Origin: Sapria himalayana
Taxonomy: Eukaryota; Streptophyta; Magnoliopsida; Malpighiales; Rafflesiaceae
Direction: 5' to 3'
Assembly (NCBI GenBank): GCA_029783825.1
Contig: JAREIK010002053.1
Location: 124,001 to 188,000 of the forward strand
DNA: 64,000 nt
In this document: in pieces, positions 1 to 12,100 of the stretch
How positions within the stretch are numbered: position 1 is the stretch's first letter
How the letters are laid out: each line of letters begins with the position of its first letter
Translations under genes and position numbers: made by a program
Notes under the pieces: generated by a model
What the model saw: only the letters and a program-made list of their open reading frames with translations
Database searches by the model: none
What the model was told of the DNA's origin: nothing

Positions 1-3000
1 AAATGAAATAAAACTAAAAGATCAAGTTAGAACCAAAAACCAAATCATCTTTCATTGTGTCATACAGAATAGCACCTTCAAATTTTGAATTAAAAAAACA
101 ACTAAATGAGTTAATGAATATCAAGTTCATCCAACCATCCAAGGCATCATACGATATACTAATCTTATTCCATAATAAGCAAAATAGGTTATTATGGATA
201 TACATTGATTACTGATTGCTCAACAAAGTGAAGATAAAAAATAAGTAATTCATCTTATTATTAATTTATTCGACCAACTAGATAGAACAAGATACTTCAC
301 TAAATTAAATTTATGATCGAATAATTATAAAGTGAGGATAGCTAAGAAAGATGAGTTGAAGACAACGTGCATGAAAAGGTATAGCTCATGTGAGTTTCTA
401 GTGATACTCTTTGATCGTATTAATGCATCTATTACATTCTACACTTTTTTGAATATGATATGAAGAGGTGTAAAATGAGTCGGGCCGGCCCGAGCCCAAC
501 ACACTACCATGTCATGCTCGGGCTTGTGCCGAGCGCACCCTCGGCATCAGTCGTGCCATGCCAGGCCGAGAGATTTCGGCCCACGTGTCATGCTAGGCAT
601 GGCAGGAGTGCTTGGCACGTGGGCAAAACATGGATGACCAAGCACCAAGTGTAGTCACGACATCACGATTAGGGGACGATGAGCCAATGCCCGACTGGCG
701 AGGCTCGGCAAACCCAGACAAGGCGATGGCTGCATGGTGGCGCGGTGCCAAAACCATAATTTTTTTAAAAAATTAAGGTTTCGGCCTGAAACCAGGCAAA
801 TTTCGGGGCTACAAGCTCGTGCTGGGTCTGACCTCCAACAAACCATGTGGTGCGTACTGTAGCATACCGTGCATGGCACGACAAGCAGCCCAATTAGACC
901 CAAAAAAACTAGGTCATGTCAGCCCAGCCCATTTGACACCTTAGATGATATGTCACCCTTTTTTTAAATAAGTTTATAGTGGTAATAATAAATAATATTA
1001 TTATATAGTAACACCTTTAAAAAGCATATTGATCACCTAGAAATGTATTTTAGTTATTACAGTAGAATAAACTATATATGAAGAGAATAAATATTCATTG
1101 CTCTAAAAGAAATGAGCTTCCTAAGAAATCACATCAAAGATAAAAAATTCATGATAAATGAAAACATGATCAAGGCTATTCAAGAATAAAATTCTCCTAC
1201 TAAGGTAGCATAATTAATATCCTTCTTGGGGCCTGGGCCTAATTAACTAATATCATCAATTTATCAAGTGGTATTCAACAAAAATAATTTCATTGATGGA
1301 TCTTCTCCATAAAAATAATATATAGAGATGAAATGAATAGTACCAACAAATCTGTAAAGACTATAAGAAGGGCATAATGAAGGAGTTGATGCTACCTGAC
1401 CACACCAAGGTATTCGAGATTTACACCAATATCTTTGACATTGCTATTGGATAGGTTCTTATACAGGAAGATAACCTATAGCTTTAAAAATTCATAAACT
1501 CAATAACATAAAAAAATAATACACAATCCAATAAAATGAAATGATAGTGATCATTTTGCTTGCGGACATAGAGACACTATCTATTAGGGTGAGATTTCAC
1601 AGTAAATACAGACAACGTTGCAACTAGCTATAGACTCAAAAGAAACTAACCCCTAGGAAAGCATGGTAACAAGATTTCTAAGTTCAGTTCGACAACACAT
1701 TAGAGGGTAAGTCATGTATCACTAATCATATGGCCGACACCTTAAATCATAAAACAAAACTAGCATTTATGACTATGTTGCCCCAAAAAGAGATGATGAA
1801 TCTCATAAAAAAAGATTTGAAATATGACCCAATGAAAAAAGATCTCATTTCTTTAGCATATGAGTAAAAAGATAATAATTTTTGATAGATGATGATCTAA
1901 TGTACTAAAAGATAAAAGAAATTTATGTAGCTAAGTAAATAGGTATCAGAAGAAATATCATCAAGGAATATCATGATTCAAAATTGAATGGCCACTCATA
2001 CAAAAACACATGAGAATCTTATTAGAGTTTGTCTATTATTAGTCATAAATATAAGATGATGTTAAGACTTGTGTGAAAACTTAAATGATATGCGAACAAG
2101 ACAAATGAGAACAATATCATCCAAATGAATTATTGGAATCACTACCTAAACCAAAAAGACCTTGAGAAAATATTATTATGAACTTTATCATTACAATATG
2201 CAAGTTCGAGAGACTTGGATCGATCATAATGATGATAGATTATTTCTCAAAATATGTTACTTTCATAATAGTCCTTAAGAATTGCATAATATAGGAGACA
2301 TCTAGACTATTCCTCAAGAACATAGTAAAATATTGGGGGCTACCAAAATCAATCATCAATCATCGTGATTCATACTTTCGTGAAATATTTTAGATAGATC
2401 TCTTCAAGCTCATGGATACACTGGATGGAGAAACAGAACGGATAAATGGATTACTAAAATAATGTTTAAGATATTTTATAAGTGCAAATCAGAATGACTG
2501 GGATAAACTACTGAATGTGGCTCAGTTTTCATACAACATACAGATGAATGAAACAACCGAGAAAAATTCATTCGAGATAGTCAGACAATAATGGTTGAAT
2601 CCTCACACCCAAGCTGGAGGATAAACAAAAAATAGTTCAACAATCTACAAACTTACTAAAAGATAATATTAGCAGACTAACATAACATGCTCATGCTCAA
2701 AGAATAGTGCAAGAAAAATAAATAAATAACCAAACAAGAAAATAAGATATGTCAAATTTCAAGTTGAAAACTTAATACTTGTCAAACTCATACCATAATA
2801 ATCCAAATTCTTTTTAAAAGTACATATAAGGCTTGTAAGGAAATATAAAGACTCATTTCTTATACGGTAATGGGTTGGTAAGGTGTGTAATCTAATGTCG
2901 AGCTATCACTGAGATAAATATTTATTCTAACTTTTATTAGCTAAATCAAGCCCTATTATAAAGATACGGATGATCTAGGCCAAGTGATTTCCAAAAGAGC

Positions 3001-3235
3001 ACACACAATAATAGTGACATCTTATGATAATAAGGTGAATTACATCATGGAAGATGAAAAATAAAAAAAAATAACTTTCAATCCTATAAATAATACTTAG
3101 TGACATAAAAGAGACTACCAAAAGATAAAGTCAACTAAAGTCAACAATGACATTGTGGTAGTTTTTAAAAATAGATTGAGCAATTTTAGACAAGATGGTC
3201 GACGAGAACATCTTCAACTTTAGCGGAGAAAAATG
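1..3235 (+). pseudogene. Ty3/gypsy (chromovirus-like) pol remnant, cut by window edge
   Basis: Read across frames, the plus strand gives the reverse transcriptase start (QLNELM, FIQPSKA, then a LFDQLDRTRYFTKLNL block at 268-330 and ELKTTCMKRYSSCEFLV), then the RT region after 952 with VVIINNIII where the YLDD box belongs. RNase H follows (LPDHTKVFEIYTN near 1390-1440; TQKKLTP near 1635), then integrase (ERLGSIMMMIDYFSKYVTF near 2205-2270; QNDWDKLLNVAQFSYN near 2490-2535) and a chromodomain-like end (TIIVTSYDNKVNYIMEDEK near 3005-3060). Many stops and frameshifts make it dead; the catalytic Asp pair of RT is changed to Asn. Gag and the 5' LTR lie off the left edge. It is in or beyond the last RAD9 intron seen, opposite strand. 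Confidence 0.87.
463..944. mobile_element. Non-autonomous hAT element, 482 bp
   Basis: The ends are imperfect inverted repeats: AAGAGGTGTAAAATGAGTCG at left and, on the other strand, CTAAGGTGTCAAATGGGCTG at right. This resembles the (T/C)AGGGGTGTCAAA termini of plant hAT elements. A perfect 8-bp target duplication ATGATATG flanks it at 455-462 and 945-952, the length expected for hAT. The interior is GC-rich with GGCACG-type motifs and codes for nothing recognisable. It sits inside the gypsy reverse transcriptase, which reads on both sides. Confidence 0.92.
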
Positions 3236-3640
3236 TCATACTACCACTCATAGAGAGTAGTTGTGCCTCTCTCCATCAAATGGAGTAATATAACCATTAA
3301 GGATTTATATAATGAAGAATGAAACTTCTAAAAACATGGAGAGACATTCTTTTTCAAGAAAAATATAAAAAATTCTAAAGAATTATAAAATATCTTAATC
3401 TTTCAAATTTCAAGACATTTCCATAGATATATATTAAATGAAAGAAGTTTCATTTAGAAACCAATAAGTTATAAACTTCTTTATTTAATAAAAAGTTAAT
3501 TTCTTTCGAATGTTATCTTGAATTCTATTCATTTTTAAACTATTATTTGGTTGCTGGTAAGAGTCTCATTTTAATTTGCAAAACATCTAAGACTAGTTCA
3601 TTCTATATAAAAAATAAAATTATCCAACCAGCGTATCATA
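3224..3640 (+). repeat. Possible start of the gypsy 3' LTR
   Basis: Downstream of the pol remnant a purine tract GCGGAGAAAAA at 3222-3232 looks like a polypurine tract and is followed by TGTCATACTACC, a plausible LTR start. The 5' LTR is not in the window, so the right end and identity cannot be confirmed. Confidence 0.35.
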
Positions 3641-4072
3641 GGATTCTTTGATCAATCTATAAAACTGATATAATAAAAAATTATAATTTTAAAAAATAAT
3701 TATTATTAATAAACTTAAAAAATATACTAAAGTATTATCGATGACATTTGATATATAGACTAATAATGAGAAAATTCATTTCATATGTATCACCGCTCAT
3801 TTTATTTATTCTAAGTAAATACTTAATAAAAAAAATATTAAAATTTAATGAGAACATTTATTTTCATTATTATCCAAGCATATATGAGTCATTCAAAAGT
3901 ATTTCAAGAAATGTAAAATACTCAATACATAATAAAATTTATTATATAATATATAATAATACTTTAAATAATGATGTTTGTAATTTATATTCATAAGAAC
4001 TATTAGAGAAGATTTTTTGACTAAGATTTTTTATATTATATGTATATATCACAAAATAAGCCAAATAGCAAG

Positions 4073-4118
4073 ATATCAGACATACTATATGAAAATTTTC
4101 ATATAGTATGTCTGATAT
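4073..4118. repeat. Perfect 46-bp palindrome with no spacer
   Basis: The left arm 4073-4095 (ATATCAGACATAC... GAAAA) is the exact reverse complement of the right arm 4096-4118, 23 bp each with no loop. It can form a cruciform or hairpin. Fold-back transposon core or replication-born inverted duplication are both possible. Confidence 0.93.
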
Positions 4119-4120
4119 GC

Positions 4121-4146
4121 ATTATTATGAGATTTTTCATAATAAT
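4121..4146. repeat. Second palindrome, 10-bp arms and 6-bp loop
   Basis: ATTATTATGA at 4121-4130 pairs with TCATAATAAT at 4137-4146. It starts only two bases after the 46-bp palindrome. Confidence 0.8.
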
Positions 4147-5411
4147 ATTATGTATCACATAATAGTACATGTAAAATTAAAAAAAATTTCATCATCATTA
4201 GAATAAATTAGAAATGCAATAAAATATATTATAACAGATAACAAACGATATAAATTTATAATCTATATAAATTAGTAGACCTAAAAAAATAATTTAATCT
4301 AATATCAGACATTATTAGAATTCGATATATTTAATATTAAATTTATATGTTGGTTAGTAAACTATGATATACGATTTTGTAAATAATAAAAAGAGTATAA
4401 TAATAATTAAAAAATTTAATATAAAAGTATAACTTAAAAAATTCATTAAAATCTTTTAAGATATACCAAATTTGTGTTTGTCTGATGTATACACTATCAC
4501 ATCTTGCATTAGACGTATGTACATATATAATAGAAGTAATATGTTTAACCAATATAGAGAATACTAATATTTTGGTGACATAACTATTGAAATAAAAATA
4601 AAATATTAGATTATCATTGTATATCTTTATTGCTTAGCTATCAATATTGATTATATGATTAAGATCAAGAGATTAGAAATATAATAAAATACAAATCTAG
4701 TTGCATTAAACAACTATAAGAAATAAAGAATAATATTAAAAAATAACTAAAAATATTATTAAAATATTACAAAATTAAATATAATAGTTTTAACAAACCT
4801 CCGAGTACTAAGATTAATATTATATTCAAAGATTGTAACTTTTCAATTCAGTTAACAAAAAAAAACAATAAGATGGTCTATCAAATTAATTTAAGTTATT
4901 AAGATACTTACACATAAATTATTATTTTATCTTATCCCAAAGTGATATGAATTACTTAGACATATTAAATTTTGTTTAAACCATACGAATATATAATTTT
5001 CATGCTATCTAAAATAACACATAAACTACTAATCATTTTGGCATCTAGTGCAATATCAATGTTTATTTTTTCCTATAACTATAAATATCATTTTAGATAA
5101 AAAAAATTAGAAAGTCAAATAGTGATCCTTTAGTGTTTAGAATTTTATGACTACCAATTATCATATTTTTTATTTTTTTTTATTTTTAGAAATTATATCG
5201 TGACATTTTATTTTGCAAGTATCAAAGCATGTATATATCATTTATATTATTATGTAATATTTTTTTAATGTATTTTTATTTATATTACAATTTAAGAATT
5301 AAAAGATTTCATCTATTTAATCTTTTTTTAATTCATAATTTTAATTTTCATATTTTATAATTTATATAATATATATGTATATATATATATATATATGTAT
5401 ATATAAAATAC

Positions 5412-5655
5412 ATGTAGGCTACAGTACACTGCAACTGGGCACTACTGCAACTACAAGTGCAGTGCATGTGCAGATTATACAGTACACAGCCCACAAGAGT
5501 TCAGGGCCTGGGCCTTGACGTTGTGGACCAGCCAGGCACCCTGGGCATGCATGTAGTGTCAAGCCACACTTATGATCAGCCAAGTGGGCATGGCACGACA
5601 CTACTGTTAAATCGTGCCAAGGCCATGACTGCCCCATTTTCCACCTCTAGGGGGA
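5412..5655. mobile_element. GC-rich hAT-like fragment (one end visible)
   Basis: A GC-rich island in A+T-rich surroundings ends in CATTTTCCACCTCTAGG, resembling the right terminus (TTTGACACCTCTA) of the other hAT copies here. It shares motifs such as GGCATGGCACGAC. The left terminus and target duplication were not found, so it may be truncated. Confidence 0.5.
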
Positions 5656-5737
5656 TGGTGATCTGCGAGCTTAGGGTTTGATATTTGGTATACATAACCC
5701 TTCTTCATCCTATGCCAAAGATTTGCACAGTGCATAT

Positions 5738-5757
5738 GTTCTCTCTCTCTCTCTCTC
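5738..5757. repeat. (CT)n microsatellite
   Basis: About nine uninterrupted CT units, followed by non-repetitive A+T-rich sequence. Confidence 0.9.
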
Positions 5758-6085
5758 ACTACAAATCTTATAATTTACCCTCCCTACGATTTTGGTTGTG
5801 ATACAATGCTGACATTGAACCACAAAAAATAATACACATAACCAATTACCAAAACTCACTATCAAATAAAAGGAATAAAAAAAGTGTACGTATTGTACCC
5901 TTATATATTAGACAAATTGGATTGGGATTTGGAATAAACCACACATTGGGTACTCACATCCATAATGAAAATAAAGAAACAAAAAATAAAAATTATAAAC
6001 AAAAAAAGCTGAAACTTCAATAATAGCAATAAAAATTTATATATCCTAGCATAGACAAAAAAGTGCGAGAGAAAAAAAATCTTAC

Positions 6086-6150
6086 TCTCCAGCTTTCTCA
6101 AAAAACAAATGGATGTCAACTTCACACCCTTCACAAAAAGAAAGAAATGC
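6086..6150 (-). CDS. RAD9: RAD9 exon 6 (last one found)
   Basis: This 65-nt exon encodes AFLSFCEGCEVDIHLFFEKAG plus two bases of the next codon (GA). It is flanked by TTTGTAG and GTAAGA, both strong. It follows a 291-bp intron. The next expected segment (a PILMAPKFG-like stretch) was searched for by eye down to base 1 and not found, so intron 6 is probably at least 6 kb or crosses the window edge. Confidence 0.9.
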
Positions 6151-9100
6151 CTACAAATACAAAGATGACAAGGTCACGTTAAAATAAATAAATGCTTGCA
6201 TGAAAGAAAAAAAGAAACCAAAAAATACCAATTAGGGTGAAAACAATTTTAGCCAAGCAAGAAGCAGCATTTCAATGTTCACAGACAGCTTAGAAGATCC
6301 CACAATCTAGTCCTTATCCCAATAATGGATGCCAATCAGTTGGATTTGATTAGAATTAGCATTTTGTAATATTGAAATCTGTGAGCCATTGCAAGCAGAG
6401 CAAGCAACCTGGGTTCATCTTCATCAATACATTTATCATACCTTCAACTCCTTGACACCAAATGTCACATCCACTGAGTCCCCATTGAGAGCATACTGGA
6501 CAAATTCTTCTGCTGGATCTATCCATAATTGAGTGGGTAGTAAAGCACCATATTCTGCAAAAAAAAAAAAAAAAAAAAGAATTTGAGCCCATAAATAGTT
6601 GGCACTTGATCTGTAAATCATAAACCAAGGTTAGAGGTGTCAAACGAGCCGTGACGTGCCAGAACCACTCATTTTTTAGGCCCGACCGGGGCGCCACGGG
6701 TTGTATCGTGTCAGCACGGCTCTGAAAATGCCACACATTTTGGCTTGTTAAGGCATGAAAAGGCTAGCCCGATTCATTCCAGACTAGCCTGGGTTAGTCC
6801 AGAATAGGCTGGGTCAAGTCCTGGATAGCATGGGTCATGTCCAGGATAGCCAGGAACATGCCAAGGGCCAGCCGGGCTAAAACCAGCCCAAATGTTTCGC
6901 CCAGAATGCCCCTGGCCGTGTTGTGGGCTGGCCCACGGCACGTCCTGGCAGGGTTCTGCCCCAAGGGCCAGACACATCTGAACAGTGAATTGCCGCTGAC
7001 CATGCCTGGGCTGCCCTGCTCAGTGGACACCTCTAGACCTGGTTCATAGGCACGCCAAGGTTTGTATCTTGCAGCTGAATTGAGGACAATGTGTCTGCCT
7101 GGACTTACATAAGGGGTGGAACAGGGAGGAAGAATATCTTCACATAAAATTAGTCGAGGTGTACGTAAGCTGGCCTGCACCCCCACGGCTCAAAAAAAAA
7201 AAATCAAGTCCATAGACTCATGGTTGATAAAAAACTTGCCTTTTAATGGGTCAATGTAACTTCTAAGCTCAACAGCCTTCCCACCAACCTCACTAGAAAC
7301 ATCAGCAGGCAAACAAGTCTTTGTTGCAATGATAGTGATTTTTTGGAGAGAAGACTGAAAATTAGAAAGTAATCTATTGAGATCCCGGGGCCTAACCACC
7401 AAGTTGCTCGGGAATCTTCCCCTGTCAAGGGATAAAAGCTGTATGTCTGGATCCACATTACAAGTAATCCAGTAGGACTTCTTCATACCTACAGGAAGCA
7501 GCAGAAATTATGAACAACAAGCACCACAGAAAAATATTTTACTTGTGTGCTTAATTGAATTTATATTTTAACATGATTGATCTCAAGCCTGCAGCAAATT
7601 GGATTTAAATTTGATATAAAATCTTACTCAAATTATAAATATGATTTTTTTCATTGCATCATCATAACATAAAATCTTACTTAAGTAGTATATTACAAAG
7701 AAACATTTAATATTACCATGATTTATTTTTGCATTATAATTGGCAATAAATAAAGACAAAAAATGTGAATTTCTAATAAATATGAAAAGAAATATGTTCA
7801 TTGAGAAAAGCAATATGTTCATTGAGAAAAGCAATTATATGAAAAAACATGGCAGATTAGTGAGATAACACATGGTTTAATTAAAATATGTTGTGGTATT
7901 TATTCAACTTTTTTCCTTATTATATTTTTGATTAGAAGACTCAACATCAAGATGTGGACTGCCTCAATCACATTTACTCATTATATAAGAGCATGAGGTA
8001 TACATTATTTATTATGAGAATATTATTGCTTTATTTATTTTGTGCATTTGTTTTTACATAGTAACAAAGCAAATTTGTAAATCCTAAAGCAAATAATAAA
8101 TATGAATGTAATAGTATTTTTTTTATCCCCGTTGAGAAGAGCATATAACATTCAATTTGATGTCTCACGAGTGGACAAAACACATAAAGGTGGACAACTT
8201 TTTTCTTAATTTGAAGATTTGAGATTTGATCATTAATAAAATATATATTCAGATAACAAAGTAGTAAGTTGAAATCTTCAAGAATATATTGAAGAGGTCT
8301 TAGCTTACCTTTCTTTCTTCTAAGATGAGTATTGAGGACTTTTATACACCAACTTGAAGGTAAATTTAATAATTTTTATTTATTTTTCTCTTTATATTTT
8401 TGATAGGAGCCATTGTCTTGTACAAATGTGTGTGTTATATTTTTATATTTCTTTTTTTATATTTTTGATAAGAGCATTTGGAATTTTTATATAAAAGTGT
8501 AAGTTATACATTATTTATTATGAGTAATATTAATTTATTTATTTTGTGCATGGATTTCAATAATGTACAAACATTTTCAAGGAAAAAAATCACACTAGCA
8601 TTATCCTAGGAAATCAGAAATGAAATGTCTAATGTGTCATAAACTCAAGACTTACAACTATTGAATAAAAATAATTATGATCGCACTAAAACATTATCTC
8701 CAATATGTACATGCAACATAATGTCATATCGATAATTAATCATCACAATATTATTCTTGCTCAGATATATTTATATTTAGATTTCGAATGAGATCTAATA
8801 TATTTATCTTTATGATTGAGCACACAATAAGAATATGAAAGAGGAGGAAAAAATGAGAGCAAGCCACAATTCATAACCAACTAAAAAATAAGTAAAACTA
8901 AGATATTAATAATAATTACAAATGATTGGATGAGCATATCATAAATAAGTCTAATGGGATATGAAAAACACTGCAATAAAATAAATATATCATAAAAATC
9001 TATAACACCTTCAAGTTGTTTCCTCAAACGAGGGTCATAATGCCTCTAAACACGATATCATTCATGACCTCTAAAGCAAATAACTAGTTCATGTATTTTT

Positions 9101-12100
9101 TTTATCATTTTTAGAATACCCAATAATACATCCATATAAAGCTTTCTAGAAAAATCTACAAAAACTAAAATACTAATAGTATAATTAATATTTAATCAAT
9201 TGATATTTACATAGTTAAATTTTTATATAATAATTTAATATTTAAACAAATCAACCATACAATAAATATTAAAAATAAGTTTCAAACTTGTGACTAGTGG
9301 AAAACCTTACAACTAATATTTATACATGCAAATGTACACCTTTGTTGCGATGATTCTGTACTCCAAAGAAAATTTCAAATGATTGTAATTAATATTTATG
9401 GTTGTATTTATATTTATGGTTGAGAAAATAATAAGAATATGAAAGAAAGAAAAAACATGAACGAGCCAGAGTATATAACCAACTAAAAAATAAGAAAAAC
9501 TAAGATATTAATAATAATTAGAAATGATTGTATGAACATATCATAAATAAGACTAATGGGATATGTAAAACACTGTAATAAAATAAATATATCATAAAGA
9601 TTTCTATAAACACTTTTAAGTTGTACAAATATCTCAAATATCAACTTTGAAAGATAAAATTATAATTTAAGAACATGTGAAAGTTTTTGTCAAAAAATTT
9701 GCAAACTAATATCTACTAGGTATGTATGCAATAACAATTCACCCCTTTTAAATCTTCTTTCAGATGAAATACTAAAAGACATCATCATGTTTCCTCCATT
9801 TGTGAAAGATAAAATTAAAATTGACATATTGAATTTCCTAAATGTCACAAAAAAATTAAAATATAAACCATAAAAATTATTTTCCTCAAGTATCGGATCC
9901 ACAAAAATTTACATATTGTCAACATAAAATAATAAAATAATTATATATCAACATTCAATCAAAAAATAATTTCATTTTTTTAAGGAAACTATATTAACTC
10001 TTAGAAAATAATAAAATTATATAATAAATATATTATATAATCACAATGGACCAACTAGGATCATAATACCTCTCAACTCAATATCACTCAAGACCTCTAA
10101 AGCAAATAACTAGTTCACGTATTTTTTTTAGTTATTTTTTAGAATACTAAACAATACATCCATAAAAAACTTTCTAGAAAAAGCTACAAAAATAAAACTA
10201 AAAATACTAATAATACAAGTAACATTTAATCTAATGATAATTCGCATATTAAATTTTTCTATAATGTTTTAATATTTAAACAAATAACCATACAACTAAT
10301 TCAAATATGAGACTAATGGAAAACATGTATATTTACATATTGGTTGTGATGATTTTGTGATCCAGAAAAAATTATTTTAAGTAGCAACATCTTTGTCTCG
10401 GCAACTATTTGCTCCAAAAATAAACTTTTTTAGTTGTGACATTCTTCGCAACCATGACTTTATATTTTTGATAGCATTTTTCTCAGTCGCGACAATTTTG
10501 TTACCATTACTATTTGCTCCAAAGAATAATTTCCTCGATCATGATTTTCTTTGTCACGGTGACTATATACTCTAGAAAAAAAATTATCTCAATCGCAACA
10601 ACCTAAAATCAGAACTTTCACCTTAATTATCTGCTATAAGACATGACAGACCCCAATGATATAAAGGGTGGACTTAGATTTTCAAAGAGAACTAGAGGAT
10701 TCAATTTGAGGTCAATAACACACTATCAAAAAAAAATAATTTCCAAACTCGAATTGGGGAATAAATTCAAGCCAAACATAATCAAAAATAAATTATGAAC
10801 CAAATTGGAAATCTAAATCTTCACGCTAATAGTTATTAGGAAACTCTCGATTCAACAAAATTATGTTCGAATCAAATTTGAAATCTAGATCTTCATGCTA
10901 ATAATCAATAAAATTTATATATTTTAAATTATTGATATTAATTAGAACAGAAATTTATGATTCTACCATCAAATAAACTTAAGTGTATTTGCCATGGTTG
11001 TCGATAACAAGTATATTATGAAACACACTCACGAAATTAACAACGACAAAAATAAAAGCTCATCTACTTTTATCTCGTGATATGAACCTATATGAAAATC
11101 ATAAATTTATATATGGTTAATTAATATGAGTATGATATTCACAAAGTCAAAAATACAAACAAAATTATAACTATTTTATTGTGCATATTCTAAAAGAATT
11201 GATATTCAAATAAAATAATAATTATGTAAAATGACTAACCTAGAAATTTTATCAAAATGTGAGAATAGTGTGCTGGATGAGGTGGATAATGACAGTCAAG
11301 TCACAAAACATACGCAAAAAAATACATTTTATAAGATTATAATAAAGGTATGATCATTAAAGAGATGTATATTAATTGATATGAATATTATGCTTATGAA
11401 ACCAAGAACTCAAATACAATTATTATTATATTACACATTCGTCATGACTATTGAGATCAGAAAATAAAAATACACATTCGAAATAATTATCAAAAATATT
11501 TAACTTATTATCTAAAAAGACTATAAATGTGAATAACACTCAAACTACTTATATAATCTTTATGCGATTAATATTTAAACTTATATCTACTTTATTATTT
11601 ATACGACTTATATGCAAACAGATTTTTATTGGGAATATACAATAACCCACAAATTTTTAAAGATGTGCGACAAATAATAAATTTTGATACTATAACATAG
11701 ACAGAGCACTCAGTGTGACCAATTAATCAACTAGATACATGCTGAACGTACTGCACATGCTAGGCCGAGTCGACAAATAATGGGCACTAACACAACCTTA
11801 GACATGGGAAGGATAGAGCTCATGTTGTGTTAGAGCAAGAACATGTATCTACTGAGCAAGCTAGTGTTGAGTCGATGTTGTTCTAGTGTTTGATTGAGCA
11901 CGGGCCACAAGCCCATACCTAACCGAGGCATGAGGTATAGACTAAGATGGGATCAAAATCAGTTTTCAAGCCAGACCAAACACCACTCGCCAATAGGTAG
12001 TAGTATGCTCTTTGCATATACAATCACCCAATCACATAATGCACTAAATGAAAAAATAAAAATAAAAATTATTAAAACTTCAATTGTTAATTTAATACAC

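Larger units (their letters stand above)
3641..5410. other. A+T-rich stretch, no gene recognised
   Basis: Apart from the palindromes at 4073-4146, nothing with coding character or family resemblance was seen. Short open frames (such as 3748-3996 plus) are A+T-rich low-complexity frames and are not called. Confidence 0.6.

Noticed and set aside
5690..5740. Minus-strand AAATCTTTGGCATAGGATG as the next RAD9 exon
   Set aside because: Only four or five residues resemble the expected PKFG region and a stop interrupts them; no splice sites fit.
6356..6736. 126-codon minus-strand frame across RAD9 exon 5
   Set aside because: It is the wrong frame over exon 5 running into the hAT element; the exon 5 frame with homology is the shorter one.
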